From the NCBI RefSeq assembly GCF_002095465.1, contig NZ_MLFP01000014.1:1-64000 (forward strand): DNA of 64,000 bases, in the 5' to 3' direction. A program made the position numbers and the translations under genes. The DNA is from Pantoea rodasii (GTDB lineage: Bacteria; Pseudomonadota; Gammaproteobacteria; Enterobacterales; Enterobacteriaceae). Below are positions 9,778 to 18,248 of the stretch, in pieces. Position 1 is the first letter of the stretch; the number at the start of each line of letters is the position of its first letter. A model generated the notes under the pieces. It saw only the letters and a program-made list of their open reading frames with translations. It did no database searches and had not been told where the DNA came from.

Positions 9778-10779
9778 ATGACAAAAAACGTTCACTTTGC
9801 GCCAAAAACCGCACACACCGATGCACCGATCAAAGTGGGTGTGGTGGTGTTTGACGACATCATTCCGTTTCATCTCTCCGTGCCCTGTGCGGTGTTTGAG
9901 AAAGCGGAGAACGCAGAGGGCCGCGCGTTTTACCAGTTGATGATCTGCGCTACCCATCCCGGGCTGCTGAAAACCAACAGTGGATTCTCGATTGTGGCAG
10001 AACATGGGCTCGAGCAACTGGCGCAAGCCGATATGGTGGTGGTGCCGAGCTGGAGCGATCCGGCAGTGGCTCCGCCAGCGGAGCTGATTGCCGCGTTGCA
10101 ACAGGCAGCGCAGCGCGGAGCGCAGATCGTTGGCCTGTGTCTGGGTTCATTTGTGCTGGGTGCGGCCGGATTGCTGCATCAGCAGCGCGCCACCACGCAC
10201 TGGCGCTGGATGAGCGATTTTGAACGGCTCTATCCGGATGTCACGATTGATCGTGATGTGTTGTATATCGACGAAGGGCAGATTGTGACCTCAGCGGGCA
10301 CTGCGGCGAGCATTGATTGCTGTCTGCATCTGGTGCGTGAACAGTGTGGCGTGGATGTGGCGAATAGCGTGGCGCGCATGCTGGTGGTGCCACCGCATCG
10401 TCAGGGGGGACAGGCGCAATATATTGAGCAGCCGGTTTATCACTCAGCGGGTAACGATCGCTTTATGTCGGCACTCAACTGGGCGACGGAAAATCTGCAA
10501 CAGGCACTCACGCTAGAGCAGCTGGCAGATAGAGCGTTGATGAGCCGCCGCAGTTTTACCCGACGGTTTAATCAAACCACGGGCAGCTGCTTTAGTGAGT
10601 GGCTGGTGAATCAGCGTCTGGCGCTGGCACAGCGTTTTTTGGAAAAAACCGATCAACCCGTGGAATTGATTGCGGAAAAAGCCGGATTCTCTTCACCGTT
10701 AATGTTACGTCGCCATTTTAAAAAACATCTAAATACATCACCGCTGCTCTATCGCAAAACATTTCGCGGCCGTCTTTAA
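9778..10779 (+). CDS. GlxA/FtrA-type AraC family regulator
   Basis: The 333-residue protein has an N-terminal DJ-1/PfpI-like domain (about 15-195; nucleophile-elbow-like GLCLGSFVLG) and a C-terminal AraC helix-turn-helix pair (about 230-330; ending SPLMLRRHFKKHLNTSPLLYR). Such regulators sense small molecules with the PfpI domain. The ATG at 9778 follows AAGGAG by nine bases; a longer in-frame start lacks this. It is transcribed away from the isochorismatase-like hydrolase gene, its most likely target. Confidence 0.88.
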   Translation: MTKNVHFAPKTAHTDAPIKVGVVVFDDIIPFHLSVPCAVFEKAENAEGRAFYQLMICATHPGLLKTNSGFSIVAEHGLEQLAQADMVVVPSWSDPAVAPPAELIAALQQAAQRGAQIVGLCLGSFVLGAAGLLHQQRATTHWRWMSDFERLYPDVTIDRDVLYIDEGQIVTSAGTAASIDCCLHLVREQCGVDVANSVARMLVVPPHRQGGQAQYIEQPVYHSAGNDRFMSALNWATENLQQALTLEQLADRALMSRRSFTRRFNQTTGSCFSEWLVNQRLALAQRFLEKTDQPVELIAEKAGFSSPLMLRRHFKKHLNTSPLLYRKTFRGRL

Positions 10780-10869
10780 CCACCCGCTTTTACGTCGTTT
10801 GCGCAGACGTGTGAAACGCGAATTTTGCTGAAGATAAAAAAGAGATAAGAAAAATAATCCCGCAGTTTA

Positions 10870-11358
10870 TTAACGCATAACACAATCAATCCGCGATGGA
10901 AATTTTCCACTGCGCAGTGTCGGTACGCGGACTTCAATATCTTGCTCACTGCTGTTAAATTCCTGCTTGCGGCAAATCGCACAAGGATCTGAGCTTTCCA
11001 GTAATTGCTGCTGAGCTTCGAAGCCTAACTGACGCTTACGGCAGGAGAGCGGCGTGCAGCCCATCAGCTGCTTAAAGGAGCGGGTGAACGACTGCTGGCT
11101 TTCAAAATGGTATTTTACTGCCAGACTGATTATCGGCGCATTGCTGTATTTCAACTCGCGGATACAGCAAACCAGTTTCTTTTTACGGATATAACGCGCC
11201 AGCGTTTCATTATGATAGCGGGCGAATAGTTTCTGTAAATACCATTTTGAATAACCAGACTTCACGGCAATATCATCAACACTCAAACGCTGATCCAGAT
11301 TGTCCATAATCCATTTGGTCACCGAATCAATAACCCCTTCGTTGTATTTTTTCTGCAT
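10870..11358 (-). CDS. MarA/SoxS/TetD-like AraC family regulator with C-terminal extension
   Basis: The 162-residue protein is a compact two-helix-turn-helix activator like MarA, SoxS, RamA and TetD (about residues 10-110: KSGYSKWYLQKLFARYHNET, then KYHFESQQSFTRSFKQLMGC). It lacks a separate sensor domain, but has about 45 extra residues after the DNA-binding part, with a CAIC motif that could bind metal or respond to redox. The start at 11358 has AGGACC upstream. The gene and its flanks are more A+T rich than the neighbours, a sign of possible transfer. The targets are unknown. Confidence 0.85.
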   Translation of the reverse strand: MQKKYNEGVIDSVTKWIMDNLDQRLSVDDIAVKSGYSKWYLQKLFARYHNETLARYIRKKKLVCCIRELKYSNAPIISLAVKYHFESQQSFTRSFKQLMGCTPLSCRKRQLGFEAQQQLLESSDPCAICRKQEFNSSEQDIEVRVPTLRSGKFPSRIDCVMR

Positions 11359-11680
11359 CGTTGTGGTCCTCCATTAACTTGATACAGTGTAAAATAATTA
11401 ATCTTTCCAATCATCCGATTAACGTAAAGTTTTATAAGGAATTGGCTGTTTTATTATTTGTCATCAAGACTGGTCTTGCATTTAGTGAAAATAAAGCCGT
11501 TTATGTTGAGCGGGTGTTGAATATTTGGCGTAACCACTCGCGTTATTTTTAACTCAAATTCCCCATCGCTTTGTCGCGCTTAACAGTCTGAAAAAGGGCC
11601 GCTGCTGGCACACCTCATCAATACGCTATGGCGGAAAACATGCCAGACTGGTGGTTTTTATTCGCTCAGGAGAAGTAGGT
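11359..11680. other. A+T-rich gap between MarA-like regulator and alpha/beta hydrolase
   Basis: This 322-base stretch carries the divergent promoters of the two flanking genes. It is clearly A+T richer than the surroundings up to about 11550. A 63-codon open frame here has no ribosome-binding site or family resemblance and I do not call it. Confidence 0.4.
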
Positions 11681-12706
11681 ATGGCTTTTCGTTTCCCGGT
11701 AAAACAGTCACTTGCCGTGATGGTGGCTTCACTGTCATTGCTCACTGCGGCCCCTGCATTCGCGGCTAACGTGTATGGCGAGCAGCTGGAAGGTTTTCAG
11801 TATCCGTATTCCCTTGCGCATTTTAATTTCTCTTCTCAGCAGCAATCTCTCAGCATGGGTTACATGGATATCAAACCCGCACAGCAGGCAAATGGCCAAA
11901 CGGTGGTACTGCTGCACGGCAAGAACTTCTGCGGCGCAACCTGGGAAGACACCATCAAGGCCTTAAGCCAGCAAGGATACCGCGTGATTGCGCCAGACCA
12001 GATTGGCTTCTGCAGCTCGACAAAACCGGCGAACTATCAATACAGCTTCCAGCAGTTGGCGCTGAATACGCATCAATTGCTGCAGCATCTCGGCGTTGAT
12101 AAGGCGGTAATTGTCGGCCACTCGACCGGTGGTATGCTAGCCACGCGTTATGCGCTGATGTACCCGCAGCAGACGCAGAAACTGGTGCTGGTGAACCCCA
12201 TTGGACTGGAGGACTGGAAAGCCAAAGGCGCGCCGTGGCGTTCGGTAGATCAGTGGTATCAGCGCGAGCTTAAGCTCAACGCGGCGGGCATTAAAAAGTA
12301 CGAGCAAACCACTTACTACAGTGGTCAGTGGAAGCCAGAGTACGATAAATGGGTGGACATGCTGGCGGGTCTGAACAGCGGACCAGGCCACAAGAAGGTG
12401 GCGTGGAACTCAGCGCTGATTTACGACATGATTTTCACCCAGCCGGTGTATTACGAATTTAAAGACCTGCAGGTACCGACCACGTTGATGATTGGCACTG
12501 CGGATACCACGGCGATTGGCAGTGATATCGCGCCGCCAGCTGTAAAAGCTCAGTTAGGGCATTACAACGTGTTGGGCAAACAGGTGGCGAAGATGATTCC
12601 AGGTGCACATTTGATTGAATTCCCCGGCCTGGGACACGCACCGCAAATGGAAGAGCCGCAGAAATTCAATCAAACGTTGCTCAGCGATCTGGCGCGCCCG
12701 TTATAA
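11681..12706 (+). CDS. Exported alpha/beta hydrolase
   Basis: The 341-residue protein starts with a signal peptide (cleavage after APAFA, about residue 29), so it should act in the periplasm. The alpha/beta hydrolase core shows the oxyanion region VVLLHGKNFCGATW, the nucleophile elbow VGHSTGGM (Ser), a candidate acid in MIGTADTTA and the His in GLGHAPQMEEP. The substrate is unknown; esterase, lipase-like or dehalogenase-like activity is possible. The ATG at 11681 follows AGGAGAAGTAGGT. It is divergent from the MarA-like regulator. Confidence 0.85.
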   Translation: MAFRFPVKQSLAVMVASLSLLTAAPAFAANVYGEQLEGFQYPYSLAHFNFSSQQQSLSMGYMDIKPAQQANGQTVVLLHGKNFCGATWEDTIKALSQQGYRVIAPDQIGFCSSTKPANYQYSFQQLALNTHQLLQHLGVDKAVIVGHSTGGMLATRYALMYPQQTQKLVLVNPIGLEDWKAKGAPWRSVDQWYQRELKLNAAGIKKYEQTTYYSGQWKPEYDKWVDMLAGLNSGPGHKKVAWNSALIYDMIFTQPVYYEFKDLQVPTTLMIGTADTTAIGSDIAPPAVKAQLGHYNVLGKQVAKMIPGAHLIEFPGLGHAPQMEEPQKFNQTLLSDLARPL

Positions 12707-12743
12707 ATTGCAGCGGCCGTTGAGGGCCGTATCCTGCGAGGTA

Positions 12744-12762
12744 AGGGCGCATGACGCGCCCT
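12744..12762. terminator. Hairpin between convergent hydrolase and diguanylate cyclase genes
   Basis: AGGGCGC and GCGCCCT arms around a five-base loop lie between the two convergent stops. There is no clear T-run, so it may be a terminator or a REP-like palindrome. Confidence 0.45.
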
Positions 12763-12765
12763 AAA

Positions 12766-13740
12766 CTAGCGAGCCAGCTGCTTTTTACCGTTTTTGGCTT
12801 GGTACATGCGTGCATCGCTGCCTTCGAGCAACTGCTCCAGCGAGAGCGGATGGTCAGGATCAAACTCTACCACTCCCGATGAGAAGTGCAGTGCGTAACG
12901 GCGATCCAGATCCTGGGTTTGCTGCTGCAGGAAACGATCGAAGCGCGCCAACACGCCTTCGGCATCGGCCTGTTGTAAGCCGTTAAACAGCACCACAAAC
13001 TCATCACCGCCCAGGCGCGCAAAGATATCGGCGTGGCGGAAACTCACTTTCATGGCGTTGGCAAAATCCATCAGCGCGCGGTCGCCTTCGCGGTGGCCCA
13101 ACGTATCGTTGATGACTTTAAACCGATCGAGGTCGAGGAAGGTGAGGCTGGCCGGCTGCTGTTTCGCCTGACACTCGTTGAGTGCAAGCTGGCCCAGCGT
13201 CATAAAGCCACGACGGTTGGTGATTTGCGTCAGTTCATCTGACGTTGCGGTCTGGAATGCCACCAGCTCGGCTTCTGCCATTGCCGCCAAATCACGCAGC
13301 GTATGCATATCGTCATCATTAAACTCGCGAGCATGATGATCAACGATGCACAGCGTGCCGACTTTGGCACCCGAAGGCGTACGCAGCGGACAGCCGGCAT
13401 AGAAACGCACCGGGCATTCTGAGGTATTCACTAACGGATTATCGTGGAAGCGCTCATCTTCGAGGGCGTTCTCCACCACCATCACGTCATCTTGCAAGAT
13501 GGCGTGGCCGCAGAACGAAGTGTTGCGGGGTGCGGTTGCCGCACTGGGCCCGGCGATAGATTTGAACCACTGATGGTCCTCCTCCAGCAGGCTAACCAGC
13601 GCCACCGGCACGCCGAACAGACGTCGGGCAAGGCGGGTCAAACGGTCAAAACGCTCTTCTGCAGGCGTGTGCAGAATGTTGAGCGCACGTAACTGGTTCA
13701 GACGATGTGACTCGTCCGCAGGCAGTGCAGGTGCTTTCAT
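12766..13740 (-). CDS. GAF-GGDEF diguanylate cyclase
   Basis: The enzyme makes cyclic di-GMP from two GTP. The 324-residue protein has an N-terminal GAF sensor domain (about 25-165) and a C-terminal GGDEF domain. The intact active-site motif GGDEF is at 244-248, and an inhibitory-site RxxD (RHAD, 235-238) lies five residues before it, so feedback inhibition is likely. There is no membrane segment, so it is cytoplasmic. An EAL phosphodiesterase lies about 5 kb away. It ends downstream of hemB on the same strand, 114 bases from its stop. Confidence 0.92.
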   Translation of the reverse strand: MKAPALPADESHRLNQLRALNILHTPAEERFDRLTRLARRLFGVPVALVSLLEEDHQWFKSIAGPSAATAPRNTSFCGHAILQDDVMVVENALEDERFHDNPLVNTSECPVRFYAGCPLRTPSGAKVGTLCIVDHHAREFNDDDMHTLRDLAAMAEAELVAFQTATSDELTQITNRRGFMTLGQLALNECQAKQQPASLTFLDLDRFKVINDTLGHREGDRALMDFANAMKVSFRHADIFARLGGDEFVVLFNGLQQADAEGVLARFDRFLQQQTQDLDRRYALHFSSGVVEFDPDHPLSLEQLLEGSDARMYQAKNGKKQLAR

Positions 13741-13854
13741 CGCGTTACTCTTTATTTTGAATTATTCGGGTACAACATCACTGGTGTTTAGGTGCCACGA
13801 AGGCATAAAGCGCCTGGCAGCAGTAGCGATATCCACTGCCAAGCGTAACGGATA

Positions 13855-14832
13855 TCAGAGCACTTTTTGCTCGGCGAGATCAAGGGCAAAATAGCTGAAA
13901 ATCAGGTCGGCACCGGCACGTTTAATCGCGCCAAGGCTTTCCAGAACCACATTACGTTCGTCGATGGCACCCGCCTGCGCCGCGAATTTTATCATCGCGT
14001 ATTCACCGCTCACCTGGTACGCAGCCAGCGGCAGAGTAGTGCGCTCGCGGATATCACGCAGGATATCGAGGTAGGCACCAGCCGGTTTCACCATCAGTGA
14101 ATCGGCCCCTTCTGCTTCATCGATCAATGACTCGCGAATCGCTTCACGACGGTTCATCGGATTCATCTGATAAGTTTTACGATCGCCTTTCAACGCCGTT
14201 CCCGCTGCTTCACGGAACGGGCCGTAATACGATGAAGCGAACTTAGTGGAGTAAGACATGATGGCGGTATCGGTGAAGCCTGCCGCATCCAATGCCTGAC
14301 GAATCGCTTTGACCTGACCATCCATCGCAGCGGAAGGCGCGATGAAGTCGGCACCGGCTTGAGCTGCCACCACGGCCTGTTTGCCGAGGTTAATCAGCGT
14401 CTGGTCATTGTCTACGCCGTGATCGCACAGCACGCCGCAGTGGCCGTGGCTGGTGTATTCACAGAAGCAGGTGTCAGACATCACGATCATTTCTGGCACG
14501 GTGTCTTTGCAGATGCGCGACATACGCGCCACCAGGCCATTCTCATTCCACGCATCGCTGCCGGTGGCATCGGTGTGGTGAGAAATACCAAAGGTCATGA
14601 CGGAACGAATACCGGCTTTAGCGATGCGCTCAATTTCATACGCCAGACGTTTTTCTGGAATACGCATCACACCTGGCATGGCGTTAATCGGCACGTAATC
14701 ATCCACACCTTCTTCAACGAAGATCGGCAGGGCCAAATCGTTCAGGCTAAGGTGGGATTCCTGGAACATTTCACGCATTGACGCGCTTTTGCGCAGTCTT
14801 CTGGGACGCTGGATAAGATTGAATTCAGACAT
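13855..14832 (-). CDS. hemB: Delta-aminolevulinic acid dehydratase (porphobilinogen synthase)
   Basis: HemB joins two 5-aminolevulinate molecules into porphobilinogen, an early step of heme synthesis in the cytoplasm. The 325-residue protein matches the E. coli length (324). Zinc-ligand cysteines are at 122, 124 and 132 ([13 protein letters not shown]). The two active-site lysines are at 197 ([14 protein letters not shown]) and 249 ([12 protein letters not shown]). Everything needed for activity is present. Confidence 0.97.
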   Translation of the reverse strand: MSEFNLIQRPRRLRKSASMREMFQESHLSLNDLALPIFVEEGVDDYVPINAMPGVMRIPEKRLAYEIERIAKAGIRSVMTFGISHHTDATGSDAWNENGLVARMSRICKDTVPEMIVMSDTCFCEYTSHGHCGVLCDHGVDNDQTLINLGKQAVVAAQAGADFIAPSAAMDGQVKAIRQALDAAGFTDTAIMSYSTKFASSYYGPFREAAGTALKGDRKTYQMNPMNRREAIRESLIDEAEGADSLMVKPAGAYLDILRDIRERTTLPLAAYQVSGEYAMIKFAAQAGAIDERNVVLESLGAIKRAGADLIFSYFALDLAEQKVL

Positions 14833-14920
14833 GCTCGTACAACTTATGCTGGTGAAAAAAGTGGCGACAGTTTACCCCTTTTCGCCAACGGGGATGAAGG
14901 ATTGTGTGCGGAAACGAAAA

Positions 14921-14940
14921 CTCCCGCCGGGCGGCGGGAG
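14921..14940 (-). terminator. Intrinsic terminator of proP
   Basis: A G+C-rich stem (CTCCCGCC with GGCGGGAG, four-base loop) is followed on the minus strand by GTTTTCGTTT. It lies about 10 bases past the proP stop. Confidence 0.8.
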
Positions 14941-14950
14941 TGGGAGAAGA

Positions 14951-16456
14951 CTACTCGTTGATGTCCGGATGCTGCTGCACCAGGTTTTTACGTTTCGCCT
15001 CTAGCTTGGCGATCTCACCATCAATATCTTCGATTTTCTGCTCAATATTGTCGTGATGTTCCTGCAGGATTTCACGCGCTTCTTCAATATCCGAAGCCGC
15101 TGGAGTCGCACCGCGCAGCGGCTTGTTGGCGGTCTCTTTCATGTAGACACCGGTGATCAAACCAATCACCGCCACCACCATCAGGTAGTAAGCCGGCATA
15201 TACAGATTGTTGGTTGTCTCAACCAGCCACGCGGCAAAGGTCGGCGTTAAACCGGCCACCAGCACTGAGATATTAAAGGCGCTCGCCAGTGCACTGTAAC
15301 GGATGTGCGTTGGGAACATCGCCGGCAGTGAAGATGCCATCACACCGGTAAAGGCGTTGAGGATCACCGCCAGTAGCAGCAGACCGCCAAAAATCAGACC
15401 CAGCACGCCGCTGTTGATCAGCATAAACGCCGGAATCGAGAAGATGAACAGCGCGATGCTACCGATGATGATAAACGGACGACGACCAAAGCGGTCACTC
15501 AGCATGCCCATTACCGGCTGCACAAACAGCATACCCATCATGATGGCGATAATAATCAGCACGCCGTGGTCTTCAGAGTAGTGCAGGTTGTGTGACAGAT
15601 AGCTCGGCATGTAGGTCAGCAGCATGTAGTAGGTCACGTTGGTGGCAATCACCAGACCGATACAGGCCAACAGACTCTTCCAGTGCTTAGTGGCGATCTC
15701 TTTGAACGACACTTTCGGACCGTCACGCAGGCCTTCGCGATCGCCTTGCTCCAGCTTCTCAACGTGCTGCTGGAATGCCGGTGTTTCTTCCAACGCATGA
15801 CGCAGATACAGGCCAATCAGACCCAATGGCAGCGCGAGGAAGAACGGCAGACGCCAGCCCCATTCAAGGAACTTCGCTTCACCAATCACGGTGGAAATCA
15901 GCACCACGATACCCGCACCGAGCACGAAGCCCGCGATGGAGCCGAAGTCGAGCCAGCTGCCCATAAAGCCACGCTTTCGGTCTGGCGAGTATTCCGCGAC
16001 AAAGATCGATGCCCCGGTATATTCACCGCCGACGGAGAAGCCCTGCGCCATTTTCGCCAGCAGCAGCAGAATCGGTGCCCAGATGCCGATGGTGGCATAG
16101 GAGGGTATCAGGCCGATACAGAAGGTACTGATCGACATGATGACAATGGTGATGGAAAGGATTTTCTGACGACCGTATTTGTCGCCGAGCATGCCAAAGA
16201 ACAGACCGCCAAGTGGGCGGATCAGGAAGGGAACGGAGAACGTACCCAGTGCAGCAATCATCTGAACGCTTGGCGATGCATCCGGGAAGAACACTTTACC
16301 CAGCGCATAAGCCACAAAGCCATAAACACCGAAATCAAACCACTCCATCGCGTTGCCCAGAGACGCGGCGGTAATGGCTTTTCGTAAACGGGCGTCATCG
16401 ATAATCGTGACGTCATCCAGTCCGATAGGTTTTACACGCTTCCTACGTAATTTCAT
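14951..16456 (-). CDS. proP: Osmosensing proline/glycine betaine symporter ProP
   Basis: ProP is an inner-membrane H+ symporter of the major facilitator family that imports proline and betaines on osmotic upshift. The 501-residue protein follows E. coli ProP (500) almost throughout, including MEWFDFGVYGF in helix 1 and the loop GDKYGRQK. The C-terminal tail (about 455-498, DNIEQKIEDIDGEIAKLEAK) keeps the heptad pattern of the osmosensory coiled coil, so this is ProP and not another MFS paralogue. The start at 16456 is chosen by alignment, with AGGGTT upstream. Confidence 0.96.
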   Translation of the reverse strand: MKLRRKRVKPIGLDDVTIIDDARLRKAITAASLGNAMEWFDFGVYGFVAYALGKVFFPDASPSVQMIAALGTFSVPFLIRPLGGLFFGMLGDKYGRQKILSITIVIMSISTFCIGLIPSYATIGIWAPILLLLAKMAQGFSVGGEYTGASIFVAEYSPDRKRGFMGSWLDFGSIAGFVLGAGIVVLISTVIGEAKFLEWGWRLPFFLALPLGLIGLYLRHALEETPAFQQHVEKLEQGDREGLRDGPKVSFKEIATKHWKSLLACIGLVIATNVTYYMLLTYMPSYLSHNLHYSEDHGVLIIIAIMMGMLFVQPVMGMLSDRFGRRPFIIIGSIALFIFSIPAFMLINSGVLGLIFGGLLLLAVILNAFTGVMASSLPAMFPTHIRYSALASAFNISVLVAGLTPTFAAWLVETTNNLYMPAYYLMVVAVIGLITGVYMKETANKPLRGATPAASDIEEAREILQEHHDNIEQKIEDIDGEIAKLEAKRKNLVQQHPDINE

Positions 16457-16829
16457 GAAGTAACCCTGTATTGGAATTCGAAAAATCCTCAACGCTGCAG
16501 ACTACATTTTGGCAGCCAGTCCGCGGCGTTGAGAAGATTTAAGCATAGCCGTGAAAAGCGATTTTATCCGGCGTCGCTACGGTAATAATTAGGGGCGAAA
16601 TGATTACGCCCCGCGACAGAGTATACCGATTTAGTGTGATATTTGTCATGTTTCCGCTAATAACGGGCCATTTCATGGCTAAAACTCTGGCAGCTATGCA
16701 AAGACTATGCAGTTAATCACGCCCCGCTTATAAATAAGAAAATCTTAACATTAAGCGAGGCGGTAAGCTTTGCTTGCCAGCGTGGGGTCATTCGGTAATA
16801 CTCTGCCGCCTTGCTCAGGTGGAGTGTTC
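16457..16829. other. proP upstream region
   Basis: This 373-base gap lies between proP (minus) and a small plus-strand gene. It holds a good proP promoter with a CRP-like site (listed separately). Apart from the promoter of the plus-strand gene I see nothing else. Confidence 0.5.
16620..16650 (-). promoter_or_regulatory. Candidate proP promoter with overlapping CRP-like site
   Basis: On the minus strand, ATGACA (plus positions 16644-16649) and TATACT (16620-16625) are separated by 18 bases, a good sigma-70 match. A CRP-like sequence TGTGA-N6-TCATG occupies 16635-16650 and overlaps the -35. In E. coli, proP promoter P1 is repressed by CRP bound over the same region, so the arrangement supports a conserved control. 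Confidence 0.55.
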
Positions 16830-17297
16830 ATGTCGAGAGATAACGCCCGATTGTTTGAGAATCCCTGGCTGTCGCAAATCGACAGTGTAGAAAGGAATCT
16901 TATCAATTACGCGCCCGATGCACGGCGAGCTGCCCCTGTTTCCATGGTGCCGGTGGGGTGGATTGAGTGCGGTGAACGGGCTGATGCGCAGTTGGCGTTA
17001 TTGGCACAACAACCCGATGAGCTGGTGAAGCGTTTGAAAAGCTGGCGACAGGCTGGATTGCTGACCAGCCAGGCTGCGGAAAGCTTCCGTCAGTTGCAGC
17101 GTTTGACGCAAACCAGCGTTGCGCGTAATCAACCGATTACGCAGCTTGAAGAGTATCAGCAGTTGGTGGGGCAGTTAACGCCGACGCTGGAACGGATCAA
17201 CCAACGCCTTAATGCCCAGCGCCAGTCTGCCACCCTGGCGGATGACAGCCTTGAAGTGGCGCTGCGTATCGCCGAGAAACGTCGCCGCTTAGAGTAA
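16830..17297 (+). CDS. Small protein beside proP, possible RdcB/YjcZ relative
   Basis: The 155-residue protein has no membrane segment or signal peptide and is rich in Gln, Arg and Leu. The C-terminal half (about 85-150) looks helical, perhaps coiled coil (QLEEYQQLVGQLTPTLERIN). In E. coli yjcZ (rdcB), which helps activate diguanylate cyclase DgcE, sits beside proP. The same position and the nearby cyclic di-GMP genes suggest kinship, but E. coli YjcZ is much longer and I cannot align them here. The ATG at 16830 follows GGTGGAG. Its end overlaps the convergent dehydrogenase gene by nine bases. Confidence 0.6.
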   Translation: MSRDNARLFENPWLSQIDSVERNLINYAPDARRAAPVSMVPVGWIECGERADAQLALLAQQPDELVKRLKSWRQAGLLTSQAAESFRQLQRLTQTSVARNQPITQLEEYQQLVGQLTPTLERINQRLNAQRQSATLADDSLEVALRIAEKRRRLE

Positions 17298-18248
17298 TGA
17301 GCGCAGCGGTGCGCCCGTCACCCAACCCTGAATATCTTCCACGGCCTGCGTAAAGTAGGTGCGGTAATTGCTGTCGGCGACATAGCCGAGATGTGGCGTT
17401 GCCAGCACGTTGGGCAACTGACGCAGCGGGTGATCAGCGGGCAACGGCTCCTGCTCAAACACATCAAGGCCGGCTCCGGCAAGCTGGCCGGATTGCAGTG
17501 CCGCTATCATCGCCTGCTGATCGACAATCGCGGCGCGCGAGGTGTTTATCAACAGCGCACCCGGTTTCATTTGGGCCAGCGCCTGGTGATCGATCAAGTG
17601 GCGCGAGCGTTCGCTCAGTACCAAATGCACGGAAATAAAATCACTGTGACCCATCAGCGCATGCAGCGAAGGCATCCGCTCAACCCCGCATTCTGCAGCG
17701 CGCTCGGCGGTCAGATTTTGGCTCCACGCGCAAACGCGCATGCCAAACGCCTGCGCCACTTTTGCCATCTCACCGCCAATTTTACCCAAGCCGAGTAACC
17801 CCAGCGTTTTGCCCTGCAGACCCAGGCCCAGCGTTTGCTGCCAGGGCCCGTTGTTGCGTAGAGCCTGATTCTCCACGCCAATCTGACGCGCCAGCCCAAT
17901 CAGCAGGCCCCAGCTGAGTTCCATTGGCGCAGCGCTGCTGCTGGCGGTGCCGCACACGGCAATGTAACGTTCGGCGCAGGCGTGCAGATCAATTGAGGCA
18001 TTGCGCATGCCGGAAGTGACCACCAGTTTCAGGTTTGGTAAGCGGCCAATCAGTTCTGCGGTCAGCGGTGTGCGTTCGCGCATGATGACCAGTATATCGG
18101 CGTGTTCAATGTGACGAACCAATTCGTCTTCATTATCGAAATGCTGGGTGAGTGCGGTGGTGTTAACGGTGGGGGCGAGCGATGCCCAGTCCGCTAAAGA
18201 CAGGGCAACATTCTGGTAATCATCAAGAATCAGACAGTTCAGGCTCAT
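17289..18248 (-). CDS. D-2-hydroxyacid dehydrogenase family protein
   Basis: The 319-residue protein is an NAD(P)-dependent D-isomer-specific 2-hydroxyacid dehydrogenase, related to SerA and glyoxylate/hydroxypyruvate reductases. The Rossmann motif GLLGLGKIGGEMA is near residue 150. The catalytic Arg (NTSRAAIVD), Glu (VFEQEPLP) and His (ATPHLGY) are all present. The substrate is not clear. The start at 18248 (MSLNCLILDD) is the family start; because of a frameshift just upstream it appears fused to the EAL protein. In the corrected sequence its start overlaps the EAL stop by 26 bases, so the two are probably translated from one message. Confidence 0.88.
   Translation of the reverse strand: MSLNCLILDDYQNVALSLADWASLAPTVNTTALTQHFDNEDELVRHIEHADILVIMRERTPLTAELIGRLPNLKLVVTSGMRNASIDLHACAERYIAVCGTASSSAAPMELSWGLLIGLARQIGVENQALRNNGPWQQTLGLGLQGKTLGLLGLGKIGGEMAKVAQAFGMRVCAWSQNLTAERAAECGVERMPSLHALMGHSDFISVHLVLSERSRHLIDHQALAQMKPGALLINTSRAAIVDQQAMIAALQSGQLAGAGLDVFEQEPLPADHPLRQLPNVLATPHLGYVADSNYRTYFTQAVEDIQGWVTGAPLRSLL

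Noticed and set aside
11361..11552. 63-codon plus-strand open frame in the A+T-rich gap
   Set aside because: No ribosome-binding site, no recognisable domain, and the A+T-rich sequence makes chance frames likely.
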